Assembly (NCBI GenBank): GCA_017513195.1
Contig: JAFXGM010000023.1
Location: 1-40,968, forward strand
DNA length: 40,968 bases
Origin: Clostridia bacterium
GTDB taxonomy: Bacteria; Bacillota; Clostridia; Oscillospirales; Acutalibacteraceae
Reading direction: 5' to 3'
Part shown: positions 15,779-23,794 of the stretch, one piece after another
How positions within the stretch are numbered: the stretch's first letter is position 1
How the letters are laid out: each line of letters starts with the position of its first letter
Translations under genes and position numbers: made by a program
Notes under the pieces: model-generated
Told to the model about the DNA's origin: nothing
The model's input: only the letters and a program-made list of their open reading frames with translations
Database searches by the model: none

Positions 15779-16972
15779 TTAAGCAGTTGGTGCTTTTGTT
15801 TCGATTGTGATATAAGCAGGGTCAAGACCGCTAATATCAAGGTAAAGAGCAACTGTGTTGTCAAATGCTCTACCTGCACCGTACTGCTTAATCTTGAATA
15901 CTCGCATATCTTCAAGGAATTTGTATTCATCGGAATACTCGATAACACCGTTCTTTGTGCCACCCATACCCATAAAGTATTCGTTTTTAAGGAACATAAC
16001 TGCCTTGCCGTCCTCAACTGCATTTGATACATAAACAGTTGTTGGGAATGGGAAGAGGTTGTTCACATAACCGCCGTTCATATTGAGTACAGTTGTTGCA
16101 GGCATAATCTTTGTGAGATAGTCTGTCTGGTTGCAGATAAGACCAACCTCTGTGAACTTTCTCTTTTTGCCGTTTTCTGTTTCTGCGAGTTGAGCAACAA
16201 TACCACCGTATGTTGCAGGTGTGAAGTCTTTAACTACAACAGGTGTCTTTTCTGGGTAACCTGTTACAGAGTTGAACTCAACGCCCTCGTGAATATCACG
16301 AATAAGACCGATTGGCTCTTTTACACCAGTACCGCTAACAATAGCGAGTTCAAGACCACTCATAATTGCTTCTGCAAGAACTGTGCGAATATAACCGTCA
16401 AGGAATGTTGGACCGAGGTCGAGCATACCAACTTCAATGATTGCGTATGCTGATAACTTGTTCTGGTCAACATCAACTGTCTTGAATGCTGATGTGATTT
16501 CCTTAATGATTTCGTCTGTGATTGTACCCCACACTGCGTTCTGTGTAGAATGGTCATTCAAAATCCACTTTGTGATGTAGCCAACATACTGGAAGTTGAT
16601 AGCCTGTAAAAGTGGGTGTTCGTCAACGAGGTTTCTGTAAACATCCTCGATGATTGTTGTTGGCATAAGGTCTTCTTCGTTATCGCTACCGATAATTGCA
16701 GTAAACTGCTGTTTTGGGTCATTTGACTTCAAAGCAGCAATAACCTTTTGATACCATTTTGTTTCTTTTGAAGTTAACTGTCTGTAACCTCTCTGTGCAA
16801 GCACCGCTGCGTCCTGTGTTTCCTGTAATTCAAGGAAATCAGCCTTTACAGTTTCAGCAACAGAAGCGTGGAACTCCTGCCAAGCCTGCTTGATTTCGTT
16901 TTCATCGCCACTCTTGATAGCAGCAACAATTTTGCTCATACAATTTTTTTCGTTTGAAAGTTTAATTGCCAT
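15779..16972 (-). CDS. Major capsid protein (HK97 fold)
   Basis: 397 aa. The N-terminal ~120 residues are charged and helical, compatible with a delta domain cut by the protease encoded next to it. The rest follows the phage_capsid pattern (PTTIIEDVYRNLVDEHPLLQAI, VGMLDLGPTFLDGYIRTVLAEA, YFMGMGGTKNGVIEYSD). The order portal-protease-capsid is the HK97 order. No lysine/asparagine crosslink can be judged from sequence alone. Confidence 0.92.
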   Translation of the reverse strand: MAIKLSNEKNCMSKIVAAIKSGDENEIKQAWQEFHASVAETVKADFLELQETQDAAVLAQRGYRQLTSKETKWYQKVIAALKSNDPKQQFTAIIGSDNEEDLMPTTIIEDVYRNLVDEHPLLQAINFQYVGYITKWILNDHSTQNAVWGTITDEIIKEITSAFKTVDVDQNKLSAYAIIEVGMLDLGPTFLDGYIRTVLAEAIMSGLELAIVSGTGVKEPIGLIRDIHEGVEFNSVTGYPEKTPVVVKDFTPATYGGIVAQLAETENGKKRKFTEVGLICNQTDYLTKIMPATTVLNMNGGYVNNLFPFPTTVYVSNAVEDGKAVMFLKNEYFMGMGGTKNGVIEYSDEYKFLEDMRVFKIKQYGAGRAFDNTVALYLDISGLDPAYITIETKAPTA

Positions 16973-16989
16973 TTCTTTTTACTCCTTTT

Positions 16990-17823
16990 TTATAATTTTG
17001 AAAGTGCATTAAAAAAGACACACAATTTTTGTGTGGCTTCGTCTTCTTCGTCCTCTGTTTCTTCCTCTTCGGTTTCTTCTTCGGACTGTTTTTCGGGGTC
17101 TTCGTCCTCATCGGTGTCTTCCCCCTCGTTGCCCTCATCGTCTGGCTCACCCTCGTCATCGTCTGGGTTGCCCTCGTCTTCTGGGTCTTCTTCCTCGTCA
17201 TCATCTGCAACTTCCTGTCGGTGTTGCTTAATGATTTCAAGTAAACTCATTCTTGCGTTCTGGCTTGTGTTTTCAGTTTCTGTCTTTTCGATACTTGTAG
17301 CAAAGCCATATTCAAGTGCTTCTTCTGGCAATAACCAAGTTTCATTGTCCAGAAGTTCTTTGATTTCCTCTTCGGAAAGTGTCGAGTGTGACTTATACGC
17401 AATAACACTTGCCTGTGTGATTTTGTCAAGGTCTTCTGCCTGTTTTCGCATTTCGTCTGCGTTACCGCAAACATAACTCCAAGCATTGTGTATCATAAGT
17501 AAAGAACTTTCGCCCATTACTCTTTCTTCACCCGCCATAAAGATTACAGAAGCAATCGAACACGCAAAGCCGTCACAATAGGTATTAACCTTTGCTTTAT
17601 GCCTTTTAAGTGCGTTGTAAATCGCCAAGCCCTCTGCAACTTCACCGCCGTATGAATTGATGTACACATTGATTTCTGTTACATCTGTCAACTCTTCAAG
17701 TTGTCTTGAAAGGTTAGAAGCACTCACATCACCCTCAAACCACGGGAACGAAGTAATATCGCCGTAAATGTTGATTGTTGCTACATTCCCCGTCTGTGCC
17801 ATTGAGTAGTATTTCTTCTTCAT
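16990..17823 (-). CDS. Capsid maturation protease (ClpP-like, HK97 gp4 type) with acidic tail
   Basis: 277 aa. Residues 1-about 185 are a Clp-type serine peptidase. INSYGGEVAEG (about 55-65) forms the oxyanion-type loop; the catalytic Ser is within GFACSIAS (Ser89), and the His is in LLMIHNAW (His112). The last 80 residues are a run of Asp/Glu with few other residues, an unusually long acidic tail that may serve as a scaffold-like segment. It cleaves capsid delta domains. Its start overlaps the portal stop by 4 nt (ATGA type). Confidence 0.9.
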   Translation of the reverse strand: MKKKYYSMAQTGNVATINIYGDITSFPWFEGDVSASNLSRQLEELTDVTEINVYINSYGGEVAEGLAIYNALKRHKAKVNTYCDGFACSIASVIFMAGEERVMGESSLLMIHNAWSYVCGNADEMRKQAEDLDKITQASVIAYKSHSTLSEEEIKELLDNETWLLPEEALEYGFATSIEKTETENTSQNARMSLLEIIKQHRQEVADDDEEEDPEDEGNPDDDEGEPDDEGNEGEDTDEDEDPEKQSEEETEEEETEDEEDEATQKLCVFFNALSKL

Positions 17824-18980
17824 TCGCTCTCACCCCCCTCTGCATCAACATTTTTCAGTATATTTTCTGCCAATTCATAGTTCTTTGTTATGAAGTGACT
17901 TGTACTGAATTCAGTGTTAAGTTTCTTCAATCTTACTCGTGGTCTTAAATCGTCAATAGAAGCAAGACCAGAAGCGATTGCTTTATCTGCCTTGTCAGCA
18001 ACTTCAAGAATATCAACATAGTTAATACAAGAAGTGTCAAGTTCAATGCAGCAACCATTTTCCCATTCTTCAAAACTGTATCGTTTACGGGTGATTTCTT
18101 CCGAAAACATATCAGCCAACGGGTCAATGCAGAATGACAAATACACCTTTACAATTTCGTTCATATTCGTAATGTTGCCATACATCATTGTCAACGGAAT
18201 TTTGAACGCCTGTGCAGTTACCTCAAAGATTTCTTTTCGCATAGCGATAATGTCCGAGGTGTCAGTTCTACCCGACTTCGCTTCAAACTCTTGTAAGTCC
18301 ATACCCTTGAACTGTGGGTAAACTGCGTTGTCATTTTCGATAAAGGTTTTTAACTGTTCTTTCAAAACCTCTTCGTAAATCTTTGCAAACTCTGGGTCAC
18401 CTGCTCTGTACTGTTCAAGCAACAGTTTGTATTTTCTTCCGTTAGTTGCTTTGAAAGTCTGTAACGCCATTGCTATAATTTCGCCGTACTGGTTATAAAG
18501 CAGGTCAACAAGTTTCTTAACATTCTTGTTGTCAAGTTTGATATGGAATACCTCACTTGCCTTAAATCGCTTTTTAATCTGCTGACAATTAAATGAAACA
18601 TTGTAGTAGTAAAACTCTTTCAAGGGGTTTGTATCGTCAATGTCAAAGTCATCGGCACAATACAAGCAATCGTTATGCATTACTATTAGGGCTTCGCCCT
18701 TGTAAAAGTAATTCTCAAACACTTGGTTAATAAACTGGCTTGCGTTTTGGTTAGGGTTAGGCGATACATTCAACAAATAATAAAACTTGTCTTTTACTTC
18801 TTTGTCCTTATCGTAAACCTTTATTTCGCACTTGCTCATTGTGTTTGCAATATAAGAAATCGCAATATGCAAGGCAAGTTCTCTAAACGCCGTCTGTTCC
18901 ATTAACTTTGCGGTTACGGTGCTTATATCAGCCGTGTCAATCTTCTTTTCAAGAAAATTAAAAAGGTTGAATTTCCTCAC
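17820..18980 (-). CDS. Portal protein (HK97 type)
   Basis: 386 aa. The protein follows the phage_portal pattern: FRELALHIAISYIANTMSKC, YYLLNVSPNPNQNASQFINQ, EVTAQAFKIPLTMMYG. It forms the dodecameric channel for DNA packaging at one vertex. It follows TerL by 12 nt, with the strong RBS GGGGGTGAG. Confidence 0.92.
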   Translation of the reverse strand: MRKFNLFNFLEKKIDTADISTVTAKLMEQTAFRELALHIAISYIANTMSKCEIKVYDKDKEVKDKFYYLLNVSPNPNQNASQFINQVFENYFYKGEALIVMHNDCLYCADDFDIDDTNPLKEFYYYNVSFNCQQIKKRFKASEVFHIKLDNKNVKKLVDLLYNQYGEIIAMALQTFKATNGRKYKLLLEQYRAGDPEFAKIYEEVLKEQLKTFIENDNAVYPQFKGMDLQEFEAKSGRTDTSDIIAMRKEIFEVTAQAFKIPLTMMYGNITNMNEIVKVYLSFCIDPLADMFSEEITRKRYSFEEWENGCCIELDTSCINYVDILEVADKADKAIASGLASIDDLRPRVRLKKLNTEFSTSHFITKNYELAENILKNVDAEGGESE

Positions 18981-18992
18981 ATTCTCACCCCC

Positions 18993-20648
18993 TTACAAGA
19001 GAATTACGGGCATAAAATCAAACCCGAAACTTTCGGGCAATTCTTCTTCAAGTATTACGGCATTTACAAAAGCCATAAAGCCGTCTGTTTTTCGGCTCTT
19101 CGGCTCAATCTTGCCATACTTGAAATTATTATTCGGTGCAGGCTCTAACTTCGTATTGCGTGTAAACCAACGCATTAACGGGTCATCGCCCCAAATAATC
19201 TTATTTGAAATAAACATTGAACTGACTTTTTGAACAACCTGCATAATGTCGGACGGTCTTACTAACTTTATTGTTTTATCGTTAGCATCAAAGCCAGCAT
19301 CTCGCAGCTCTCTTGACAATATCGTGTGTCTGTAACTGTCAATGGCGATTTTCTCAATGTTATATTTTGACCGTTGCTCTCTCACCCAGTCTGCTATTAA
19401 CTTCGGGTGTATCTCAACATCATTAACCATTGTCAATGTGCCGTTTGCAACTGCTTCGTGTAACGGGAATTTAATACGGTGCTTATCACTTGAAGCCGTA
19501 CAAAACCAACTGTGATGAATGCCGTAATATCTGTCCCCGTCTTTGAACAATAAAAAAGCCGACACAAAGTCGGTTGTTTTTGAAAAGTCTATACCACACA
19601 CGCAAGTCTTACGGGTTAAGTCTGGGACTTCACCGTTTGTCTTCAAGATATTTTCCCAACTTGTAACCTCTGCATCTCTGTTGCCCTCTGGAATGTTCAT
19701 TCGCTTTGTCATAAAGGCATTGTTGATAACAGGGTCAAGCAAGTAATCGGCGTACTCTCTTTTCATTTGCTCTTTTAATATTGGCAAATATGGTAAAGAG
19801 GGGTTTGCCTTTTCCCATAAGTCTGGATTGTGTACTTCTTCTTTTTCGTCAAGTTTACAGATAAAAGGCAAGAAGCCGTTATCGTCCATTTCGCCGTTCA
19901 ATATCAAATGGCTTTTTTCAATGAGTTGGTCTAACGGACCCTCACGAACATCACCGTTTGTTGATACATAAGTACGGCGTGGGTGTGGTTTCTTACCTAA
20001 ACCCGTTGTAAATACATTTATGTTTTCCCAGTTCTCGTATGCGTGTGGCTCGTCAAAGTCAACCTTACCACTTCGCAAACCGTCCTTGCCTTTTGGGTTG
20101 TTCGTTCTGTATTTAATCTTTGAACGGGTTTTAATATTTTGTATCTCTGTTTTATTCCAGCGAAAATGCTTCTTGAACAATTTGTTGAACTGTGGGTTTT
20201 CAAGAATATTATAAATTTCGTCAAATGAGGTTTTTGCCTGTTCTTCACTGTTTGCACAGATGTCAATATCGTAATAGGCAACCCCGTTAGTTTCAGTGAT
20301 TAAGCAAAAATCCTCAAATGACAAATAACCATTCTTGCCGCCCCCTCGACCCATTAAAACAAACAGGTCACTCCAACGGGGCGTTCCGTCCGATTTGAAC
20401 ACGCAGTTATGCAGAATAAAACAAAACACTTCCCACGGGAATAACTTAAAAGGGAAGTATTTTTGATATGACATATATTTTTCAATCTGTATTTCATTAA
20501 CCCTTAAATCTTCCGTTTCAAAGGCTTTCTTTACAAGTTGAACTAATTGTTTTTGCTCTATGCAAGTATGGTGTATTTCCTTTTCAACGATGTCAATGTA
20601 TTCTTGCAGCCTTTCGGGAATAGGTGTTTTATAACTCATCGTCTTCAT
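18993..20648 (-). CDS. terL: Terminase large subunit
   Basis: 551 aa. The ATPase domain has a Walker A-like motif GRGGGKNG (about 100-107, with Asn after Lys instead of Thr/Ser), a Walker B VDFDE (about 196-200), and the nuclease domain has CGIDFSKTTDF and EKIAIDSYRHT as metal-binding motifs. It cuts concatemers and pumps DNA into the head through the portal. A second ATG at 20639 is possible. It overlaps TerS by 20 nt. Confidence 0.94.
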   Translation of the reverse strand: MKTMSYKTPIPERLQEYIDIVEKEIHHTCIEQKQLVQLVKKAFETEDLRVNEIQIEKYMSYQKYFPFKLFPWEVFCFILHNCVFKSDGTPRWSDLFVLMGRGGGKNGYLSFEDFCLITETNGVAYYDIDICANSEEQAKTSFDEIYNILENPQFNKLFKKHFRWNKTEIQNIKTRSKIKYRTNNPKGKDGLRSGKVDFDEPHAYENWENINVFTTGLGKKPHPRRTYVSTNGDVREGPLDQLIEKSHLILNGEMDDNGFLPFICKLDEKEEVHNPDLWEKANPSLPYLPILKEQMKREYADYLLDPVINNAFMTKRMNIPEGNRDAEVTSWENILKTNGEVPDLTRKTCVCGIDFSKTTDFVSAFLLFKDGDRYYGIHHSWFCTASSDKHRIKFPLHEAVANGTLTMVNDVEIHPKLIADWVREQRSKYNIEKIAIDSYRHTILSRELRDAGFDANDKTIKLVRPSDIMQVVQKVSSMFISNKIIWGDDPLMRWFTRNTKLEPAPNNNFKYGKIEPKSRKTDGFMAFVNAVILEEELPESFGFDFMPVILL

Positions 20649-21162
20649 CGTCCTGTGGTTGAGGTATTACCAACTTCAAACGGCTTGTAATAGTCAACCC
20701 CAATTCTTTCGCACACGCTAAACACTGCTTATGTGCTTTGTCTTGCAAGTTCATTAAAACGGTTATGTCTTCGCCCCGTTGCCGTCTTATGATTTTTTCA
20801 AGCAACTTTTTCAAGTCTTCTTGTTCTTCACAATCGGCTGCAAGGCTCTCAACCACACTCCATTTATGGACGGCGTTTGCCTTGTCGAGTATCTTTTTAA
20901 CCTGCTTACTATAACCGATATATAACTCTCTTGCTATAACGAACTGTGCCAATACATCAACATCAAGTTCAGTGAATATACCCAGTGCAACAAGTTTTTC
21001 AGCGTATTCGTTGAAATCTCTTTTTTGTTGTGCAGATAAATAGTCTGGCGGTGCAACATCAGTAAATGGCACATTTAATTCTTCCGCTTCCCTTTGCTCT
21101 TTTTCTTCTTTTGTGAAGTGCTTTTTATTGATTGCTACGGGTTTTCGTGGTCTTCCTGCCAT
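20629..21162 (-). CDS. terS: Terminase small subunit (P27 family)
   Basis: 177 aa. GRPRKPVAI at the N-terminus and PPDYLSAQQKRDFNEYAEKL, followed by a long helical oligomerisation region and an Asp/Glu-rich tail, are typical of P27-family small terminases. It recognises the packaging site, which is expected nearby; the C/G-rich segment just upstream (21232-21285) is the candidate. ATG preceded by GAAAGGCGGTGAAACAGT. Confidence 0.85.
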   Translation of the reverse strand: MAGRPRKPVAINKKHFTKEEKEQREAEELNVPFTDVAPPDYLSAQQKRDFNEYAEKLVALGIFTELDVDVLAQFVIARELYIGYSKQVKKILDKANAVHKWSVVESLAADCEEQEDLKKLLEKIIRRQRGEDITVLMNLQDKAHKQCLACAKELGLTITSRLKLVIPQPQDDEDDEL

Positions 21163-21199
21163 ACTGTTTCACCGCCTTTCTTTTTTATGTTAAAAATTC

Positions 21200-21228
21200 G
21201 ATTTAGGGAATTATTTTTACTTTGTCAA
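21200..21228 (-). promoter_or_regulatory. Possible promoter upstream of terminase genes
   Basis: On the - strand, TTGACA (21228-21223), 17 bp, then TAAATC (21205-21200). The -35 is perfect and the -10 is poor (3-4 of 6), so this could be a weak or activator-dependent late promoter. The late regulator gene is at 22976-23404. Confidence 0.35.
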
Positions 21229-21231
21229 CTT

Positions 21232-21285
21232 CCCCCCTCGTTTTTTGTCCCCCTAAAAAATAAGGGGTTAGGGGGAGTGGGGGGG
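21232..21285. other. C-run/G-run region with perfect inverted repeat (candidate packaging site)
   Basis: On the + strand there is C6 (21232-21237), then CCCCCTAA (21249-21256), then TTAGGGGG (21268-21275) and G7 (21279-21285). The inner pair is a perfect 8-bp inverted repeat and the outer C6/G7 can extend it. The G runs also satisfy a G-quadruplex pattern if the G7 run contributes two tracts. It lies in the 157-bp gap between an HNH nuclease and the small terminase gene, where cos sites usually sit. Confidence 0.45.
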
Positions 21286-21319
21286 TATTTATGCCCATTG
21301 TTCTTCAATCTTTTTCATA

Positions 21320-21682
21320 TTACCATTTCTCTTCATTAGTAAATTTATCTTTTCTTTGCCATTTAATTAACTTTTCGTGTATTAAGTTATGGCAAGTATT
21401 ACATAAAGGAATGAGATTGTATTGTGTCTGTCCTTTATCGTCTGTATAGTATCTACTCAATGCAAGGTCTGGTCTGTGTCTTACTTCGTTACAATGATGA
21501 ACACAGTCAGCCTTTGTATATCGTCCCTGCTTCAAACACTCTTGACATTCATAATGAAAGAACTCTAACACAGAAGTCTTTAACTCAATCCAGTCTTCCG
21601 ATAAATAGAACTTAACTATTTTATTCTCTGCTATGAGTTGTCTTATATATGTTGATAGTGGAATGTCTGTTGGTATTCTCAT
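21320..21682 (-). CDS. HNH endonuclease (terminase-associated)
   Basis: 120 aa. CQECL, DCVHHCNE and NLIPLCNTCHNLIHEK form the HNH/zinc core. HNH nucleases next to P27/TerL genes are required for cos cleavage in many HK97-like phages (established for several). It follows the methyltransferase with a 4-nt overlap, and is followed by the C/G-rich candidate packaging region. Confidence 0.85.
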   Translation of the reverse strand: MRIPTDIPLSTYIRQLIAENKIVKFYLSEDWIELKTSVLEFFHYECQECLKQGRYTKADCVHHCNEVRHRPDLALSRYYTDDKGQTQYNLIPLCNTCHNLIHEKLIKWQRKDKFTNEEKW

Positions 21683-22582
21683 ATACTCTCACCCGCTTTG
21701 AACTGTGATAAGTCCGCCCATTTACATTCGTTTGTGTATATATCTTTGATAGATTGTATATCGCCTTTATAGAATACTAATACATTCTGGTGTACTTTCA
21801 CTGTCTTTCTTCGTGAGTTGAATATGCCGCCTGCCCTCATTGGTGCAGTGCCGAACTGTTCTAACAGTATCATTTCATTGTATAAGCAAAGCCCACCGCT
21901 TTTGAATATGCGTTTTGTTTCACTTATGAAATCTCTGTACGCACCTTTGCTATCTCTTATATCACCCACTACAAACACCGCAAAGCGATTGTCTTTGAGT
22001 TTCCTGCAAGATAACAATATTATTTCTTCATAGGCTTTTATAAAGTCTTCGTAATTCATATTAGATAAATCTAACGGGTGATTACTGTATTTTTCTAAAT
22101 TGTGGTACGGTGGACAAGTGAATATTAAATCTGCCGAAGCATCGCATATATATTTGTCTGCGTTTTTGCTATCGTCACAATGCCAAGCAGGACAAACATT
22201 AAATTTGTCTGCGTTTATTTGGTTTGCATCTATCTGTTTTTGTGATAAATCAATGCCGATATAATGTTGTCCCAGTAATTCGGCTATAATTCCTCTAACA
22301 GAGCCACCCGCAAAGCAATCAAAAACAATGCCGTCTGGTATTCCAAACCAGTTATAAATAACCTCACACAAAACAGGGTCAAAAATGCTTGTTCCTGTGA
22401 GTTGCATTCCGTATTTATCGGCTAACTGTTTCATTCCATTTCCTAAAAGTGCCTGTTCTCGCCCGTCCCCGCTTTGCAGCCCGCAATTTTTCCATTCTCT
22501 TTTTCTGTTCTGCCAATACCCTTGTTTTGTATCAAAGACCGAAAACGGTGGGTATTAGGTATCTATCTTTTAGACTACCCAT
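21679..22582 (-). CDS. Phage DNA N4/N6-methyltransferase with a +1 frameshift near its 5' end
   Basis: From an internal ATG at 22434 there are 251 aa with SAM motif FAGGSVRGIIAE (Asp-Cys before it instead of the usual Asp-Pro) and the catalytic TCPPY. However, the same frame stays open to 22554 and encodes the conserved N-terminus (PPFSVFDTKQGYWQNRKREW). The natural start appears to be the ATG at 22582 with RBS AAAGGCG, whose 16-codon frame (MGSLKDRYLIP...) stops at TGA 22532. Deleting one C from the CCC at 22552-22550 would join YLIP to PPFSVFD in frame. So the gene is either broken, phase-variable, or misassembled at that tract; translation from 22434 could still give a shortened protein. 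It overlaps the HNH gene. Confidence 0.75.
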
Positions 22583-22604
22583 TTAACCACGCCTTTCTCT
22601 ACAC

Positions 22605-22632
22605 AAAAAAAGACACCTCATATTGAGATGCC
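22605..22632 (-). terminator. Rho-independent terminator at end of early transcript
   Basis: On the - strand, GGCATCTCA (22632-22624) pairs with TGAGGTGTC (22620-22612) with one G-T pair, followed by TTTTTTT (22611-22605). It overlaps the end of the 97-aa gene, and separates the early/replication genes from the late genes. Confidence 0.85.
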
Positions 22633-22911
22633 TTGTGTTATGTCTTTATTCCGAAGCCGTTGTTTCCGCAACTTGTTTTTCGCTTCGGCTTTCCGTTGTT
22701 TATTTGCTATGTACTGCTTTTCAATATTGATATATGTTTTTAAATATTCAATATTTTTATTGTAAATAACTTCAATAAGCCTGTTTGAGTTCCAAACTTC
22801 TATTCTATAACCCTTTAAAAATGCCTTTTGACATTTCCTTGCACTTGATGTTACTAACAATGTTTTTCTGGACTTCGTATCTATCAAGCAAAAAGTATTA
22901 TAGTTTGCCAT
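22618..22911 (-). CDS. Small basic protein, 97 aa, unknown
   Basis: The protein has KSRKTLLVTSSARKCQKAF and a very basic helical C-terminus (NKQRKAEAKNKLRKQRLRNKD), suggesting nucleic-acid binding. ATG at 22911 with AAAGAGGTTGACAA upstream. It lies 64 bp after the late regulator; that gap is AT-rich with TATAAT sequences, but no well-spaced -35 was found. Confidence 0.65.
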   Translation of the reverse strand: MANYNTFCLIDTKSRKTLLVTSSARKCQKAFLKGYRIEVWNSNRLIEVIYNKNIEYLKTYINIEKQYIANKQRKAEAKNKLRKQRLRNKDITQGISI

Positions 22912-22975
22912 TTGTCAACCTCTTTTTCCAATTATAATTATATTACAGTTGTTGATTAAAATGTTTTATAACTTT

Positions 22976-23404
22976 TTATATTATTTTATAATCTTTTCTT
23001 TTGAGTATGTTTTCAACCAAAGCCAACCCCCTGCCGTGAGCAGAAGCAACAGACGGGTATGAAACATCTCTCTCGTCTGCCACTTCATAAAGGGTTTTGT
23101 TTTGCACATAAATTTTATGAAGCACATCGTATTCTACTTCTGGTAAATATTCAAGGGTGTTTATCACATCTTTTTTAACTTCAATCAAATGGTCTATATG
23201 CTCGTTTATTTCCCGTTCAATATCAACATATTTGATTACCGCATCAGCCATTTTCTGCTTACTGCCAGAAGATTGCACTCGCACTTCGTCCGAAGCTGCC
23301 GAAACACTTTCAGCGAGTTTTTTCCAATGCTCACACTCAATAAGTTTGTTATTTATGATTGTGTCGATTTTTTTTATTTGCTCTAAATACTCTTTTGCGG
23401 TCAT
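22976..23404 (-). CDS. ArpU/RinA-like late transcription regulator (DUF1492)
   Basis: 142 aa. The N-terminal helical half and the C-terminal sigma-region-4-like segment (LEYLPEVEYDVLHKIYVQNKTLYEVADERDVSYPSVASAHGRGL; longer run abbreviated here as LPEVEYDVLH ... VASAHGRGL) match DUF1492 proteins. Proteins of this kind often lie between early and late genes and activate late genes. It is followed by a short gene and a terminator before the packaging genes, which fits that role. Direct evidence of activity is lacking. Confidence 0.72.
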   Translation of the reverse strand: MTAKEYLEQIKKIDTIINNKLIECEHWKKLAESVSAASDEVRVQSSGSKQKMADAVIKYVDIEREINEHIDHLIEVKKDVINTLEYLPEVEYDVLHKIYVQNKTLYEVADERDVSYPSVASAHGRGLALVENILKRKDYKII

Positions 23405-23595
23405 TATTCCACCTCAATATCATTCAAACTACAATGCAATACTGAATTCCCGTGTTTTGTGTCAAGCAGTTCAGCGGAATAATATATTCCGTCTTTGCCT
23501 TTACGAAGAGTGCAAGCAGTCATTTTATAAATGCCCTTTTTGCCTTTATATACAACCATTTTATTTAGGTTGCGTTTGACTTCCTGTAACTCCAT
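23404..23595 (-). CDS. Small protein, 63 aa, unknown
   Basis: Beta-rich protein with several strands (MVVYKGKKGIYKMTACTLRK, IYYSAELLDTKHGNSVLHC) resembling a small SH3-like or DUF-type fold. It overlaps both neighbours. No family recognised. Context: replication module, between the DnaC-like loader and the late regulator. Confidence 0.65.
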   Translation of the reverse strand: MELQEVKRNLNKMVVYKGKKGIYKMTACTLRKGKDGIYYSAELLDTKHGNSVLHCSLNDIEVE

Positions 23596-23755
23596 TGTCT
23601 TCTACCTCTTTATTCAAGAACTCATATATTGAATTCCACAGTTTTGTTTGCAGTGCTTTATCTTTTTCGCCGTTTATCAAAGGTAATGCGAACATAAAGA
23701 AAACGCCCACCATTTCTCTTAAACTCATTCTTTTAATAACTTCGTACTGTTTCAT
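23561..23755 (-). CDS. Small protein, 64 aa, unknown
   Basis: The ATG at 23755 is chosen because it has AAAGGAAAAGACT in front. An upstream in-frame ATG (MCHYE...) at 23791-23794 belongs to a repeated 17-bp element (see repeat at 23775) and is a less likely start. The protein is helical (MKQYEVIKRMSLREMVGVFF..., ending TGSQTQPK), with one hydrophobic stretch (VFFMFALPLI). Function unknown. Confidence 0.65.
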   Translation of the reverse strand: MKQYEVIKRMSLREMVGVFFMFALPLINGEKDKALQTKLWNSIYEFLNKEVEDNGVTGSQTQPK

Positions 23756-23774
23756 AGTCTTTTCCTTTCTTGAT

Positions 23775-23791
23775 GTTTCATAGTGACACAT
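23775..23791 (-). repeat. 17-bp early-region repeat, copy 1
   Basis: ATGTGTCACTATGAAAC on the - strand. Related copies lie at 27946, 32302 and 34047. It starts with ATG and lies just after the DnaC-like stop codon. In this copy the triplets read Met-Cys-His-Tyr-Glu-Thr and continue in frame with the 64-aa gene. Confidence 0.75.
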
Positions 23792-23794
23792 CAA

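Noticed and set aside
17033-17476. Long + strand frame rich in Ser, opposite the protease gene
   Set aside because: It is the reverse complement of the Asp/Glu repeat of the protease tail (GAx codons read as TCx). No RBS, no independent composition; a shadow.
22435-22604. Possible tRNA or small RNA in the gap upstream of the methyltransferase (TGGGTA ... TACCCA inverted repeat 22549-22581)
   Set aside because: No cloverleaf, no T-loop motif; the segment is explained by the frameshifted 5' end of the methyltransferase gene and its RBS.
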